Positions 1-7,613 of a DNA stretch of 57,399 bases are shown piece by piece. Numbering within the stretch: position 1 is the first letter of the stretch; the number at the start of each line of letters is the position of its first letter. Below the pieces are notes generated by a model. It searched no databases. It worked only from the letters and a program-made list of their open reading frames with translations, and was not told where the DNA came from. Source of the DNA: [Clostridium] clostridioforme AGR2157 (GTDB lineage Bacteria; Bacillota; Clostridia; Lachnospirales; Lachnospiraceae); assembly GCF_000424325.1 (NCBI RefSeq), contig NZ_AUJR01000036.1:1-57399 (forward strand). Direction: 5' to 3'. Both the position numbers and the translations under genes were made by a program.

Positions 1-95
1 CCTACGCGAGTAAACTCGCAAGAGATGATTTCCGTCTTCCGGTTATCTGATTTCCAGATTTCCGGAAGCGCGATTTCATCGCGCAAGAATAATCA

Positions 96-275
96 ATGGC
101 AGATAGCGGTTGGGGAGAAGAACTGTTTTACCGGCCCATTCGGACCGAGAAGGGTGAGATTTATATTGGGTTCTGGGATACGGACAATAATGACAATCTG
201 TTCATAAAAACGGAAGAGGAGTTTCGGCGGGACTGCCTGGGAGGAAGTCAGATTGGACAGGTGCCGCAGCTTTAA
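96..275 (+). CDS. Small hypothetical protein, possibly a remnant
   Basis: A 59-residue frame opens at ATG 96 and closes at TAA 273-275. A stop at 90-92 lies just upstream, so this is not the tail of a longer intact frame. The composition looks protein-like, with motifs such as YIGFWDTDNN and EEEFRRDCLGG, but no family is recognised. There is no clear Shine-Dalgarno sequence before the ATG. It sits at the window edge beside transposase fragments, so it may be a decayed mobile-element gene. Confidence that it is expressed is low. Confidence 0.3.
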   Translation: MADSGWGEELFYRPIRTEKGEIYIGFWDTDNNDNLFIKTEEEFRRDCLGGSQIGQVPQL

Positions 276-410
276 ACGTAAGTCTTTCAATGCAAACCAA
301 AAACAGTGGCTAAATATGAAAAGAACAAATGTTCTAAAAAACGTATTGCGATCTCATGTCTGCTCCTGTATAATAGCACTAGTATAGTTAACATTAAATA
401 GCTTTATGAT

Positions 411-608
411 TCAGCTTGTTTTTGGCCTTTCCTTTTTCGTTTTGTTGGAATAGGCCGCAATAAACTCATTGGAAAGCCTCTGGGATTTTAAGAGAAGTAT
501 TTTTGCTCTTTTATAAACTCTGGCCTGAACCGTTCCTTTTTGAGTGACTGATGTCAGATATCGCAACTCGTCATCAGTAAGCGAAATTGAATTTGCGTTT
601 TTAGGCAT
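411..608 (-). pseudogene. IS630-family transposase, N-terminal fragment
   Basis: The protein starting MPKNANSISLTDDELRYL has the usual N-terminal helix-turn-helix start of IS630/Tc1-mariner transposases: an L-T-D-[DE]-E opening followed by an A-R-V-Y-K-R-A-K-I-L-L-L block. The start is ATG at 608, with GGAGGAAAG seven or eight bases upstream; a longer reading from 650 lacks a ribosome site. Only about 66 residues remain. The helix-turn-helix is interrupted after ...SNEFIAAYSN, and the whole DDE catalytic domain, normally another 250-300 residues, is missing. It is a dead fragment and the first of several transposase relics in the first 3 kb. Confidence 0.75.
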
Positions 609-823
609 AAGTTCTTTCCTCCGAATTTGGTATGAATAAGAGTATACCATAAAAGGGGAATAACATAAAGTTATTTAAAAACATTTATACTAGAAAGAGG
701 AAGCGATAGTGGCGAGGTGGTATTATGACAAGCGGGACCCCCTGGCATGGATATAAGAGTATCAGCCCTGAGTGTATGTAATGCTATGTACCGTAGGAGA
801 TACTGATTTAATGGAGGGCGGCG

Positions 824-1230
824 ATGGATAAGAATGAATTAACATTTTCCATTAATCAGGATTTCTTTCAGAGTATATCTAACATTCTGGAAGAAGCTCG
901 TAGAAATGCCAAAACTGCCGTCAACCTTTCCATGGTTTACGCATACTACGAGATCGGCAGAAAGATTGTCGAGGAAGAGCAGAATGGGGAGAATCGTGCC
1001 GCTTATGGCAGGCAGCTTTTAAAGGAATTATCTAAATTCCTGACAAAAAATTATGGCAAAGGCTATTCTGCAGAGAATTTAAAACTGATGCGGAGATTTT
1101 ATATGGTATATTCTCAGGATCAAATTGGGGGTGGAGTAACCAGAAGATTGTTCCGGAACTGAACGATCAGCTGATTTTGGAACATTTGCGGAAGATCCAA
1201 CGCAAAAATCAGTTCGTGGGCGGCGGCTAG
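824..1230 (+). pseudogene. DUF1016 / YhcG-type protein, truncated N-terminal domain
   Basis: A good ribosome site (GGAGGG) precedes ATG 824. The first 105 or so residues match the DUF1016 N-terminal domain: a helical region with YYEIGRKIVEEEQNG, then YGRQLLKELSKFLTKNYGKGYSAENLKLMRRFY. Intact family members run to about 350 residues and end in a PD-(D/E)XK nuclease domain. Here the frame goes out of register after QDQIGGG and stops at 1162. A short coding-like stretch in another frame (1150-1230, reading PELNDQLILEHLRKIQ) may be a displaced tail. The nuclease domain is absent, so this is a pseudogene. Intact relatives are often found near mobile or defence genes. Confidence 0.7.
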
Positions 1231-1321
1231 AAAATAGGGCGCTTTTGATGGATATGAGGTGAAATATAGGTGAATTGTTATCGCTGGCGTGACGATTTAA
1301 CGAGGATTTTTTAAGAATCAC

Positions 1322-1350
1322 TTGAATTTCATAGGTGGATTGATTATAAT
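1322..1350 (+). promoter_or_regulatory. Sigma-A-type promoter for antisense RNA 1
   Basis: TTGAAT (1322-1327), a spacer of exactly 17 bases and TATAAT (1345-1350) form a near-consensus vegetative promoter pointing right. No protein-coding start follows. It reads instead into a hairpin and a terminator that overlap the 3' end of the minus-strand peptide gene. The same arrangement (TTGAAT, 17 bases, TATTAT) occurs in the second module at 56247-56275. Confidence 0.7.
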
Positions 1351-1356
1351 AGAAGT

Positions 1357-1456
1357 GTAATAAAAAAGGAACAACCACCTCGTACAAGAGGTTGGCCTAT
1401 ATCAACGATAGAAAAATCCACCCTTTTAACGGCCAAGTTTACAAGGGTGGTTTTTC
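1357..1456 (+). ncRNA. Candidate type I antitoxin RNA, antisense to peptide mRNA 3' end
   Basis: Transcription from the 1322-1350 promoter would start near 1357 and end at the hairpin terminator 1418-1455, giving an RNA of about 100 nt. It contains a 5' hairpin at about 1373-1396 (CCTC and AACC arms around GTACAA) and the terminator stem. It is convergent with the 27-residue peptide gene and overlaps its 3' untranslated region, as in TxpA/RatA-type loci. Its segment ACCACCTC (1374-1381) exactly complements GAGGTGGT in the peptide's ribosome site, so it could also act on translation. The RNA is predicted from layout; expression is not shown. Confidence 0.55.
1412..1455. terminator. Bidirectional terminator shared by peptide mRNA and antisense RNA
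   Basis: CCACCCTT (1418-1425) and AAGGGTGG (1443-1450) form an eight-pair stem. It is flanked by an A-run on the left and TTTTT on the right, so it can end transcripts from either side. The homologous stem at 56157-56189 occupies the same place in the second module. Confidence 0.7.
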
Positions 1457-1484
1457 TGTACCCGTTTCCGGGATTAAGAAAACG

Positions 1485-1568
1485 CTACTGACTAATCTTT
1501 AAGATAAAGGTCAGTAATGCGAGAATGAACATACCAAAGGCCATTAAGTCCTTGAAGTCAAATTTCAT
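1485..1568 (-). CDS. Small hydrophobic peptide, putative type I toxin (holin-like toxin family)
   Basis: This 27-residue frame begins MKFDFKDLMAFGMF and ends in ILKISQ. ATG 1568 follows a strong GGGAGGTGG ribosome site. A short polar N-terminus (FDFKDLM) precedes one predicted membrane helix of about 18 residues, the plan of the small 'putative holin-like toxin' peptides of Firmicutes. The residues FDFKD-M-FG-F-LAL-TF recur in the 41-residue peptide at 56055-56180. It has its own promoter (1640-1668) and a convergent antisense RNA. The toxin role is inferred from size, hydrophobicity and locus layout. It is shorter than many relatives, lacking the basic tail seen in the second copy, so it could be reduced. 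Confidence 0.6.
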   Translation of the reverse strand: MKFDFKDLMAFGMFILALLTFILKISQ

Positions 1569-1639
1569 TCGCACCACCTCCCATCTTATGTAAAATGGAA
1601 GGCCAACACCTTGTAATAACATGATTGTTCCCTACGGAT

Positions 1640-1668
1640 ATTTTAGCAAATTATTTTCTATCTTTCAA
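1640..1668 (-). promoter_or_regulatory. Promoter of the 27-aa peptide gene
   Basis: On the minus strand TTGAAA (1668-1663), 17 bases and TAAAAT (1645-1640) form a good vegetative promoter, leaving a leader of about 65 nt. The leader contains AGGCCAACACCTTG in plus-strand reading (1600-1613). Its complement pairs with the mRNA 3' end (see findings). Confidence 0.65.
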
Positions 1669-1748
1669 TGATGGAAAAACGAATTTATAAAGGCTCTTTT
1701 ATATTTCACATAATTACATTATAATATATTGTATTGGAGGTATTAATA

Positions 1749-2068
1749 TGTTTAAACTCTATTCAGAAAGAAATGCTAATCCTAACGAATTACCAGATGT
1801 ATATGAATATAAAGTATCAGTGCTACTTTTTCACGAGAAATCGGAACTAAAAGTTTAGTACCCAGCAAAGGATATTTTAATGATAAGAAAAAACAAATTG
1901 AGTTTTTTATAGCATCTTGTCAGACAACATATTTTTTAGATTTCATTGATTTTATTTCTAATATTTTCTTCCAATTAAAAAAGGAGCCTCCCTATTCTTA
2001 TGACACCGAATATGTAGACTGCATAGAGCAAGCCTTTATAGTTTCTGATACAATCTTTTCAAAACATG
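1749..2068 (+). pseudogene. AbiJ N-terminal-domain-like protein, frameshifted and truncated
   Basis: ATG 1749 follows TTGGAGGTATTAAT, a good ribosome site, with a TATAAT about 20 bases upstream. The product starts MFKLYSERNANPNELPDVYEY, resembling the start of AbiJ-NTD proteins (phage abortive infection family). The frame then stops at 1857-1859. A +1 frame continues with coherent sequence (GTKSLVPSKGYFNDKKKQIE ... EYVDCIEQAF) to about 2060, where it runs into an IS66 relic. The residues that normally follow YEY are missing, so an internal deletion and a frameshift have both occurred. The AbiJ assignment comes from recognition of the opening residues only. The gene is dead. Confidence 0.5.
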
Positions 2069-2823
2069 AGAGGAATCGCCACTCCATCTCTGGTTGCGGG
2101 TATCATGAATGCAAAATATGTCAACGGCATGCCGCTGGCAAGACAGGAACGGGAATTCGCAGGATATGATTTAAAGCTGTCAACAAAGACCATGGCAAAC
2201 TGGATCATCAACTGCGCAGACAGATACCTGAAACGGCTCTATGACCGATGAAGGAAGAATTCCTGAAAAGCCGATATATCCATTGCGATGAGACACGTCT
2301 TCAGGTAATCGGCGAATCGGAGAAGCAAGGGTCCACTCAAAACTGGATGTGGGTTTATCTGACAGACCGTTACAGCGAAGCCCCGCAGATGGTTCTTTTT
2401 GATTATGAGCGGACACGCGCCGGTTATCATCCGGCGAACTTCCTGGGAGACCAGTTTCAGGGATATCTTACCTGCGATAGTTATCAGGCATATCATGGGC
2501 TGAAGGATTCCATCATCATTTCCGGATGCTTTACCCATGCCAGACGCCGGTTTGACGCAGCGCTTACCGCACTGAAAAAGGATTTCACGAAGGAGCAGCT
2601 GAAAGAAACGGTCGCATATCAGGCCATGGCCAGAATCGGTGCCAGCGCTGTGGTTTACAGTATCACAGAGACAGCGCTTTTAAATGGTGTGAAACCCTAT
2701 CTTTATCTTACATACGTTCTGGATCAGCTGCGGCGGATGGACCCGTTCCCGAAGCCGGAAGACCTGGATCGGCTTCTGCCCTGGTCGGGCGAACTTCCGG
2801 AAGAACTTCGAACAAAAGAATAA
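2069..2823 (+). mobile_element. IS66-family transposase (TnpC) remnant, two frames with internal deletion
   Basis: Two abutting frames together encode pieces of an IS66 transposase. The first (to 2251) has GIATPSLVAGIMNAKYVNGMPL...NWI. The second (2248-2823) has the core with the Asp of HCDETRLQV, the block YLTDRYSEAPQ and CDSYQAYHGL, then CFTHARRRF. After AYQAMARIG the sequence jumps to ASAVVYSITETA, so about 150 residues are missing. The end LPWSGELPEEL is the normal C-terminus. The N-terminus, zinc-finger region and accessory genes TnpA and TnpB are absent. The element is inactive and has truncated the AbiJ-like gene to its left. Confidence 0.85.
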
Positions 2824-2829
2824 AATTTG

Positions 2830-2857
2830 AGCCGCCCTTTTGGGGCGGCTTATTTTG
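2830..2857 (+). terminator. Rho-independent terminator after the IS66 relic
   Basis: AGCCGCCC (2830-2837), a five-base loop and GGGCGGCT (2843-2850) are followed by a T-rich tail (TATTTTG). It sits just after the transposase stop codon. Confidence 0.65.
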
Positions 2858-2912
2858 AAAAATCAAGGTACGGATGATTACCTACTTACGTTCTATCTTA
2901 TACAAGAATATG

Positions 2913-3170
2913 AAGCTTTTGCAGGGAATCCTGAATTCTCTTCGTCCGGCTGTGGTAGCTATGATCGGATCTGCCGGGATCCTCATTCTGATTTCCGTAT
3001 TCTGGGGAAGCGCAGAGCAGATCGCCCTAGTACATACCAACTGAGTGCTGGCAGGCATCTTCGCTGTATGCCTGGTTTTGCTGCAGAAGTGTAAGATGAA
3101 TCCGATTTGGGTTATGGGCTGGCGGGGGTCATGAAAGTGGCGGCTTCGCTGTCTTTCGAAGTTTTATCGT
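2913..3170 (+). pseudogene. Chromate transporter (ChrA), C-terminal fragment with stop and frameshift
   Basis: The reading LLQGILNSLRPAVVAMI, then ILILISVFWGS, an in-frame stop near 3043, and later LAGIFAVCLVLLQKCKMNPIW is the last membrane section of CHR-family chromate transporters, where L-R-P-A-V-V and K-x-N-P-I-W are typical. The N-terminal three quarters is absent, one stop codon interrupts the frame, and a frameshift follows VMG. It ends close to 3170 and is non-functional. Confidence 0.65.
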
Positions 3171-3200
3171 GACAATGTGTCTAATAATTATCAAAATCCC

Positions 3201-3240
3201 CTACAGCTTTTGCACATAAAGCTGCAAAACCTACAGCTTT
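3201..3240. promoter_or_regulatory. Repeated CTACAGCTTT sites upstream of the transporter operon
   Basis: The decamer CTACAGCTTT occurs exactly at 3201-3210 and 3231-3240. An inverted copy of its core, AAAGCTG (3218-3224), lies between, so CAGCTTT-7 bases-AAAGCTG forms a palindrome. The array is about 115 bases before tctC. It could be an operator for the GntR-LacI-type regulator encoded at 9044, or the relic of a hairpin. No copy was found before the sulfatase gene. Function is inferred. Confidence 0.4.
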
Positions 3241-3352
3241 GTGAAAAAATAGAATGAAGTTGTTGAAAGTAAAAAAAACGTATGTTAATCTTGAACTAAT
3301 AAAAAAGAAACTGTTGTATGAAAAAATCAAAATTAACAAAAGGAGAAGGGTC

Positions 3353-4315
3353 ATGAAGAAAAAAATGTTAGCACTTGGGTTGGCTGCTTTGACTGCAGTC
3401 ATGTCTCTTGCAGGATGTTCCGAAAAGACGGAAACCTGGACGGTTACCTGTCCGTGGGCGCCATCTGGTGTGGCAGCCATGGTAAGCCAGAAAGCAGCCA
3501 GTCTTTCAAACACTTACTCAGACAAGATTGTACTGGTGGCGGATGCCGTAAAAGGGGATGCGGCAACGGTAAACAGCTGGGTGGCAGAAACAAAAGCAAA
3601 TGATTCGGAACTGGTATTTGCAGGAGAAGGTCTTTTTTCCATTACCTCAATTCTGGATCCGGCGAAGATGCAGTTCAGTTATGACGATTTTGAATTTGTT
3701 GAAAATTTGTATTCCTCCGTATTTGTCATGTCGGCAGATGCAAAGCTTGGAATCACTTCTATCGATGAATTAAAGTCTTACATGGATCAGGGAAATCAGA
3801 TTTCCATTGCAACAAACGGAGCAACCGGATCGGAGGCCTTTTTGGCGGCTGCACTGTTTGGATCCATGGGCTATGGAGACCAGATCAAGATCGTTGCGTA
3901 CAGCTCAGCGGCTGAGGCAGCCCAAGCTGTGGCAAAGGGAGAGACAAACTTTGCAGTATCCCATCAGTCCCAGATTTTAGAGACCTATCAGCAGAATGGT
4001 GTCAGCATTGTCTGTGCCTTTGATGGCGAGGATATTGCAGACGGTCCGTTTGCAGGAGTGGAAGGTGTCGGTAAGTACGGATATCCTTACTTCAGAAACC
4101 GTTGCCTGATCCTTGCACGCAAAGGTACGGATGCAAAGAAGATTGCGGCATTAAAAGAACTCTATGACAAAATCCTTGCAGACCAGAGTGTCAGCGAGTG
4201 GCTGGCGGATACCATGCTTCTGGAGGTAGACACCATGACCAATGATCAGGTTTTGGAACACATTGAAAACGTAAAGAGCATTGTAAACGAATACAAGGAT
4301 CTGGTTGTACAGTAA
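3353..4315 (+). CDS. tctC: Tripartite tricarboxylate transporter substrate-binding lipoprotein TctC
   Basis: This 320-residue lipoprotein is the extracytoplasmic receptor of a TTT-family importer (Bug superfamily). A basic start and hydrophobic segment end in lipobox L-A-G-C with Cys22. The mature part has the two-lobe TctC pattern: TVTCPWAPSGVAAMVSQK near the N-terminus, GITSIDELKSYM and ISIATNGATGSEAF in the middle, and an LKELYDKILADQSVSEWL end. Start ATG 3353 has AGGAGAAGGG upstream; an in-frame extension to 3254 lacks a ribosome site. It heads tctCBA, followed after the IS110 relic by sulfatase genes, so a carboxylated or sulfated organic anion is a reasonable guess at substrate. The substrate cannot be read from sequence. 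Confidence 0.85.
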   Translation: MKKKMLALGLAALTAVMSLAGCSEKTETWTVTCPWAPSGVAAMVSQKAASLSNTYSDKIVLVADAVKGDAATVNSWVAETKANDSELVFAGEGLFSITSILDPAKMQFSYDDFEFVENLYSSVFVMSADAKLGITSIDELKSYMDQGNQISIATNGATGSEAFLAAALFGSMGYGDQIKIVAYSSAAEAAQAVAKGETNFAVSHQSQILETYQQNGVSIVCAFDGEDIADGPFAGVEGVGKYGYPYFRNRCLILARKGTDAKKIAALKELYDKILADQSVSEWLADTMLLEVDTMTNDQVLEHIENVKSIVNEYKDLVVQ

Positions 4316-4340
4316 CCAGTGAAGGAAATATCATAATCAT

Positions 4341-4372
4341 GAGGATGCTGTGTAACGGCAGCATTCTCATTT
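4341..4372 (+). terminator. Intercistronic hairpin between tctC and tctB
   Basis: GAGGATGCTG (4341-4350) pairs with CAGCATTCTC (4359-4368), with one G-T pair, followed by ATTTTAC. A leaky terminator here would make more binding protein than membrane subunits, as is common for solute-binding-protein operons. Confidence 0.6.
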
Positions 4373-4448
4373 TACACTTAGCCGCGGCGATCTGATGTTA
4401 TGTCAGCCGTGAGACATATTCATTGCAATAACGGGAGGAAGGAAAACG

Positions 4449-4946
4449 ATGCAGGAAAAGAAACTGGATCAGATCGCATCCAGATTAAAGGAAAAGCAAT
4501 TTACAATTCCGACCGATCTGGTCGGAGCCATATTATTTTTTGCATTGGGGGCATTTTTGTTTCTGATCATGCCGGAACAGGTCTCTGTTTCGGAAAGTGA
4601 TGTTGTAAATGGAAGAGTATTTCCAAGACTTTTATTTTTGCTCATGATGATCTGCAGCTTGATTCTGATCATTCAGAATGTTTCAAAGCTGCTGAGAAAG
4701 GAACCGGTTCAGACGTATACGTTTCATCTGTTGACAGAGATCAAGGCATTGTTGATTCTCGGCATCCTCATTATGACTTATCTGATCTGCAAAGTAACGG
4801 ATCTGTTTGTGCTGGGCGCTGTTTTCTGTGCAGTCAGTTTCCTGCTTTATTTCCGGTGCCGGAAAAAAAGCTATTATGTGATTACGCTGGGGCTGGCTGT
4901 GCTGATCTGGGCGGCGTTCTGTTTTGGACTGAACGTAAAATTTTAG
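4449..4946 (+). CDS. tctB: Tripartite tricarboxylate transporter small membrane subunit TctB
   Basis: A 165-residue, very hydrophobic protein with about four predicted membrane helices (roughly residues 18-42, 55-77, 95-117 and 120-160) matches the poorly conserved small subunit of TTT importers in size and place. P-R-L in GRVFPRLLF after the first helix is typical of TctB. ATG 4449 follows GGGAGGAAGG. The gene lies between tctC and tctA, with 14 bases to tctA. It forms the membrane complex with TctA and has no known catalytic residues. Confidence 0.8.
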   Translation: MQEKKLDQIASRLKEKQFTIPTDLVGAILFFALGAFLFLIMPEQVSVSESDVVNGRVFPRLLFLLMMICSLILIIQNVSKLLRKEPVQTYTFHLLTEIKALLILGILIMTYLICKVTDLFVLGAVFCAVSFLLYFRCRKKSYYVITLGLAVLIWAAFCFGLNVKF

Positions 4947-4960
4947 AGGAGGAATGTGAG

Positions 4961-6475
4961 ATGGGTGCTTATATCGGACCGGCGCTGAAAATGCTGTTTA
5001 CACCGGAAAACTTTATCTGGATGAATCTCGGGGTGTTTATCGGCTCTGTGTTTGCTGCAATCCCCGGACTTACCGTAATCTTATGCATTATCCTGTTTTT
5101 GCCGTTTACCTACAAGATGACAGCGATCCCGGGCATGATGTTTCTGCTTGGAATTTACTGCGCGGGAGGTTACGGCGGAAGCGTATCTGCAATTTTGATC
5201 AATACGCCGGGAACACCGCATGCAGCCACCACCATGCTGGACGGACATCCCCTGTCAGAAAAAGGACGGACAAAGGCGGCCTTGAAGATAGCTCTGTATG
5301 CATCTACATTTGGAGGTATATTCTCCGCTTTAACGCTTTTGTTTTTAGCACCGCAGGTGGCGAAGGTTGCAGCAAACATCGGAACGGCAGAATATTTTCT
5401 GGTTTGTGTCTTCGGTCTTACGATCATCGCCGGAATTTCCGGAAAGAGCATGCTTAAGGGAATCATCTCAGCTTGTGTCGGTCTATTTGTTTCCTGTATT
5501 GGAGCGGATCCGCAAACCAGTTATGACCGTTTTACCTTTGGCATTTCCAGACTGTATCTGGGGCTGGATCTTGCAATCTGCCTGATCGGCCTGTTTGCGC
5601 TGATTGAGATTTTGAAAAAGGCAGAACTGAAGCCGGATCGTTTAAAGCTGGATACGTCCAGAATTGCAGATGATGGAAAAATCAGTAAAGATGAGTACCG
5701 CCGCATGGTGCGCCCGGCATTTATTTCCTCGATTATAGGCACGATTATCGGAATCATTCCCGGAACCGGAGCGTCTATGGCATCCTGGTTCAGCTATGAC
5801 GTGGCGAAAAATATGTCGAAGCACAAGGAAGAGTTCGGACACGGATCGGTAGAAGGAATTGCTGCTGCGGAAAGCGCAAACAACGCAGTAACCGGTGCAA
5901 CGCTCATTCCTCTGCTTACGCTCGGAATTCCGGGAGACGGCTGCGTGGCCATCATGCTGTCCGCGCTGATGATCAATGGACTGAATCCTGGCTTAAGCCT
6001 CTTTACGACACAGGGAGATATTATGTACGCGATCATGATCGGGCTTTTATTTGTAAACCTTTTCATGCTGCTGCAGGGAAAATATCTGACGAAACTGTTT
6101 GCTAAGGTTGTCTCTATCCCGCAGGAAATACTTACACCGATCATTGTGATTTTCTGCTTTGCGGGAGCTTATTCGGTGAATAAGTCCTACTTCGATGTAG
6201 CAGTAACGCTGACATTTGCCGTGATTGCCTGGATCTTGTATAAGCTTGATTTCCCGACAGTTCCGATTCTCCTCGGTCTGGTGCTTGGGAATATGACAGA
6301 AACTAATTTCCGCCGTGCGCTTTTGATCTCAGAAGGAAATCCATCCATTTTTGTAAGCAGTCCGTACTGTCTGATTTTTATTGCGCTGATCGTTGGTGCA
6401 GTGGCTATGATTGTGAGAAGCAAAGTTATGGAACGCAATGCCCGAAAAGTCCAGCTAAGAAATGTCAAGGAATGA
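4961..6475 (+). CDS. tctA: Tripartite tricarboxylate transporter large permease TctA
   Basis: At 504 residues this is the usual length for TctA, the 10-12-helix permease. Diagnostic segments are present: GGYGGSVSAILINTPGTP near residue 70 and IIGIIPGTGASMASWFSYD near 265, the two internal-repeat motifs that shape the transport path, plus LLTLGIPGDG near 320. Start ATG 4961 has AGAGGAGGAATG upstream; reading back to 4856 would overlap tctB. Its stop abuts the IS110 relic, so co-transcription with the sulfatase genes downstream is uncertain. Confidence 0.9.
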   Translation: MGAYIGPALKMLFTPENFIWMNLGVFIGSVFAAIPGLTVILCIILFLPFTYKMTAIPGMMFLLGIYCAGGYGGSVSAILINTPGTPHAATTMLDGHPLSEKGRTKAALKIALYASTFGGIFSALTLLFLAPQVAKVAANIGTAEYFLVCVFGLTIIAGISGKSMLKGIISACVGLFVSCIGADPQTSYDRFTFGISRLYLGLDLAICLIGLFALIEILKKAELKPDRLKLDTSRIADDGKISKDEYRRMVRPAFISSIIGTIIGIIPGTGASMASWFSYDVAKNMSKHKEEFGHGSVEGIAAAESANNAVTGATLIPLLTLGIPGDGCVAIMLSALMINGLNPGLSLFTTQGDIMYAIMIGLLFVNLFMLLQGKYLTKLFAKVVSIPQEILTPIIVIFCFAGAYSVNKSYFDVAVTLTFAVIAWILYKLDFPTVPILLGLVLGNMTETNFRRALLISEGNPSIFVSSPYCLIFIALIVGAVAMIVRSKVMERNARKVQLRNVKE

Positions 6476-7470
6476 TTTGAAAAAGATGTTCTGCCGCATA
6501 GCGGCTGCAGTGCTCTTCGGGCGTGATGATTTCAAAAGGCTTGTTATCCCTAAGCATGGCGAAAATAATGTTACAGATCTTGTGCATGACCGCGCCAACA
6601 GCAACATTCTTTTTCTTACAGGTACATTTGCGAATGTAATAATCGTAAATAAAGGCTTGAACCCCGCTTCGACATATGGACTTTATCCCCGTTGAACTTG
6701 CCAGACTGTTTTACAGCCGGATCAAGCCCAAAGTAAGCGTAGAGCTTCTTGGGTGAAGGGAACAGGTCAAAGGAGCCCATTTCCGCAATTAGGACAACCG
6801 CACTTAAAAAGCCGACACCACGAAGGGATTGAAGAAGGTTAATGCGTTCATAAACAGGCTTCCCTTGCAGCTTGTCTACAGCTTTGTGCAGTTCTTCCAG
6901 TATGGAGTCCAGATGCTTCTGGTATTCCTGGTAGGAATCTGTGTACATCTTGATGCGGAGTGCATTGCTGGGCAGGGCGCGCCCAAATACAGAGGCATCC
7001 CTTGCAGCGGCGCAGATGGCGTCATATTTGGCAAGTGCATACTTTTCCCCGAAACGCGCCGTACTCCGGATGATTTCAGTGATTTCATCCTTTGGGGCTG
7101 CGAGCATGTCCGAAGCAAGAGGATATGCCTGCAGCAGCTTCAAGGAAGTCTGTGTCGTGACCTTGCTGAACACCTGCAGGTAAGCAGGAAAGGACACTTT
7201 GAGTTCCGCATTCAGCTTGAGGACGATTGCCGATTGGAGGTCTTTGAAGTAATAGTAGTCGCGGACCTGGTTTCGGAGGTCAATGATGTCATCATCCGGG
7301 ACAATGGAAGTTTTCAGGGAAGCGTCCAGACCAACTTTGGCAGCCTTTTTTGAATCAAATTTATCATTATGTAGTTTCCTTATGTTCAAATTTGTGCTAT
7401 TCTTAGTGATTATAGGATTGATGACGGAGCAGTCAAACCAGCCTGGTGCATTATGGAAGCCGCAGACATG
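6476..7470 (-). mobile_element. IS110-family transposase relic, N-terminally truncated and frameshifted
   Basis: On the minus strand the main frame (7389 to 6616) carries the IS110/IS1111 middle and C-terminal parts: KLHNDKFDSKKAAKVGL, LRNQVRDYYYFKDLQS, and SLRGVGFLSAVVLIAEMGSF, the helix-hairpin block before the catalytic serine region. Coding sense continues upstream to about 7470 (WFDCSVINPIITKN) but the N-terminal DEDD domain is gone. At about 6640 the frame is lost; the rest (KKKNVAVGAVMHKICNIIF ... EIITPEEH) follows in another frame with about 30 residues missing. The tail touches the tctA stop. The element is inactive and splits tctA from the sulfatase gene. Confidence 0.85.
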
Positions 7471-7613
7471 ATAAATATTTTATGCTTTATAGACCCTCTG
7501 ATGGAGGGGGAATCCTCCTTCGGCATCTATACAAATATATTTAAATTGGACTTTGTAACTATTAACCAGTAGTCACTCTTGACTACACCATTATTATACT
7601 AGGAGTTTAAACC

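Noticed and set aside
1149-1230. Separate small gene after the DUF1016 fragment
   Set aside because: It lacks a start with a ribosome site and is better read as the displaced tail of the broken gene.
2840-3094. An 84-residue plus-strand open frame
   Set aside because: Its translation has no family features, whereas another frame of the same stretch matches a chromate transporter end.
7475-7613. Riboswitch before the sulfatase gene
   Set aside because: Only a short GGAGG/CCTCC hairpin is seen; no known aptamer pattern.
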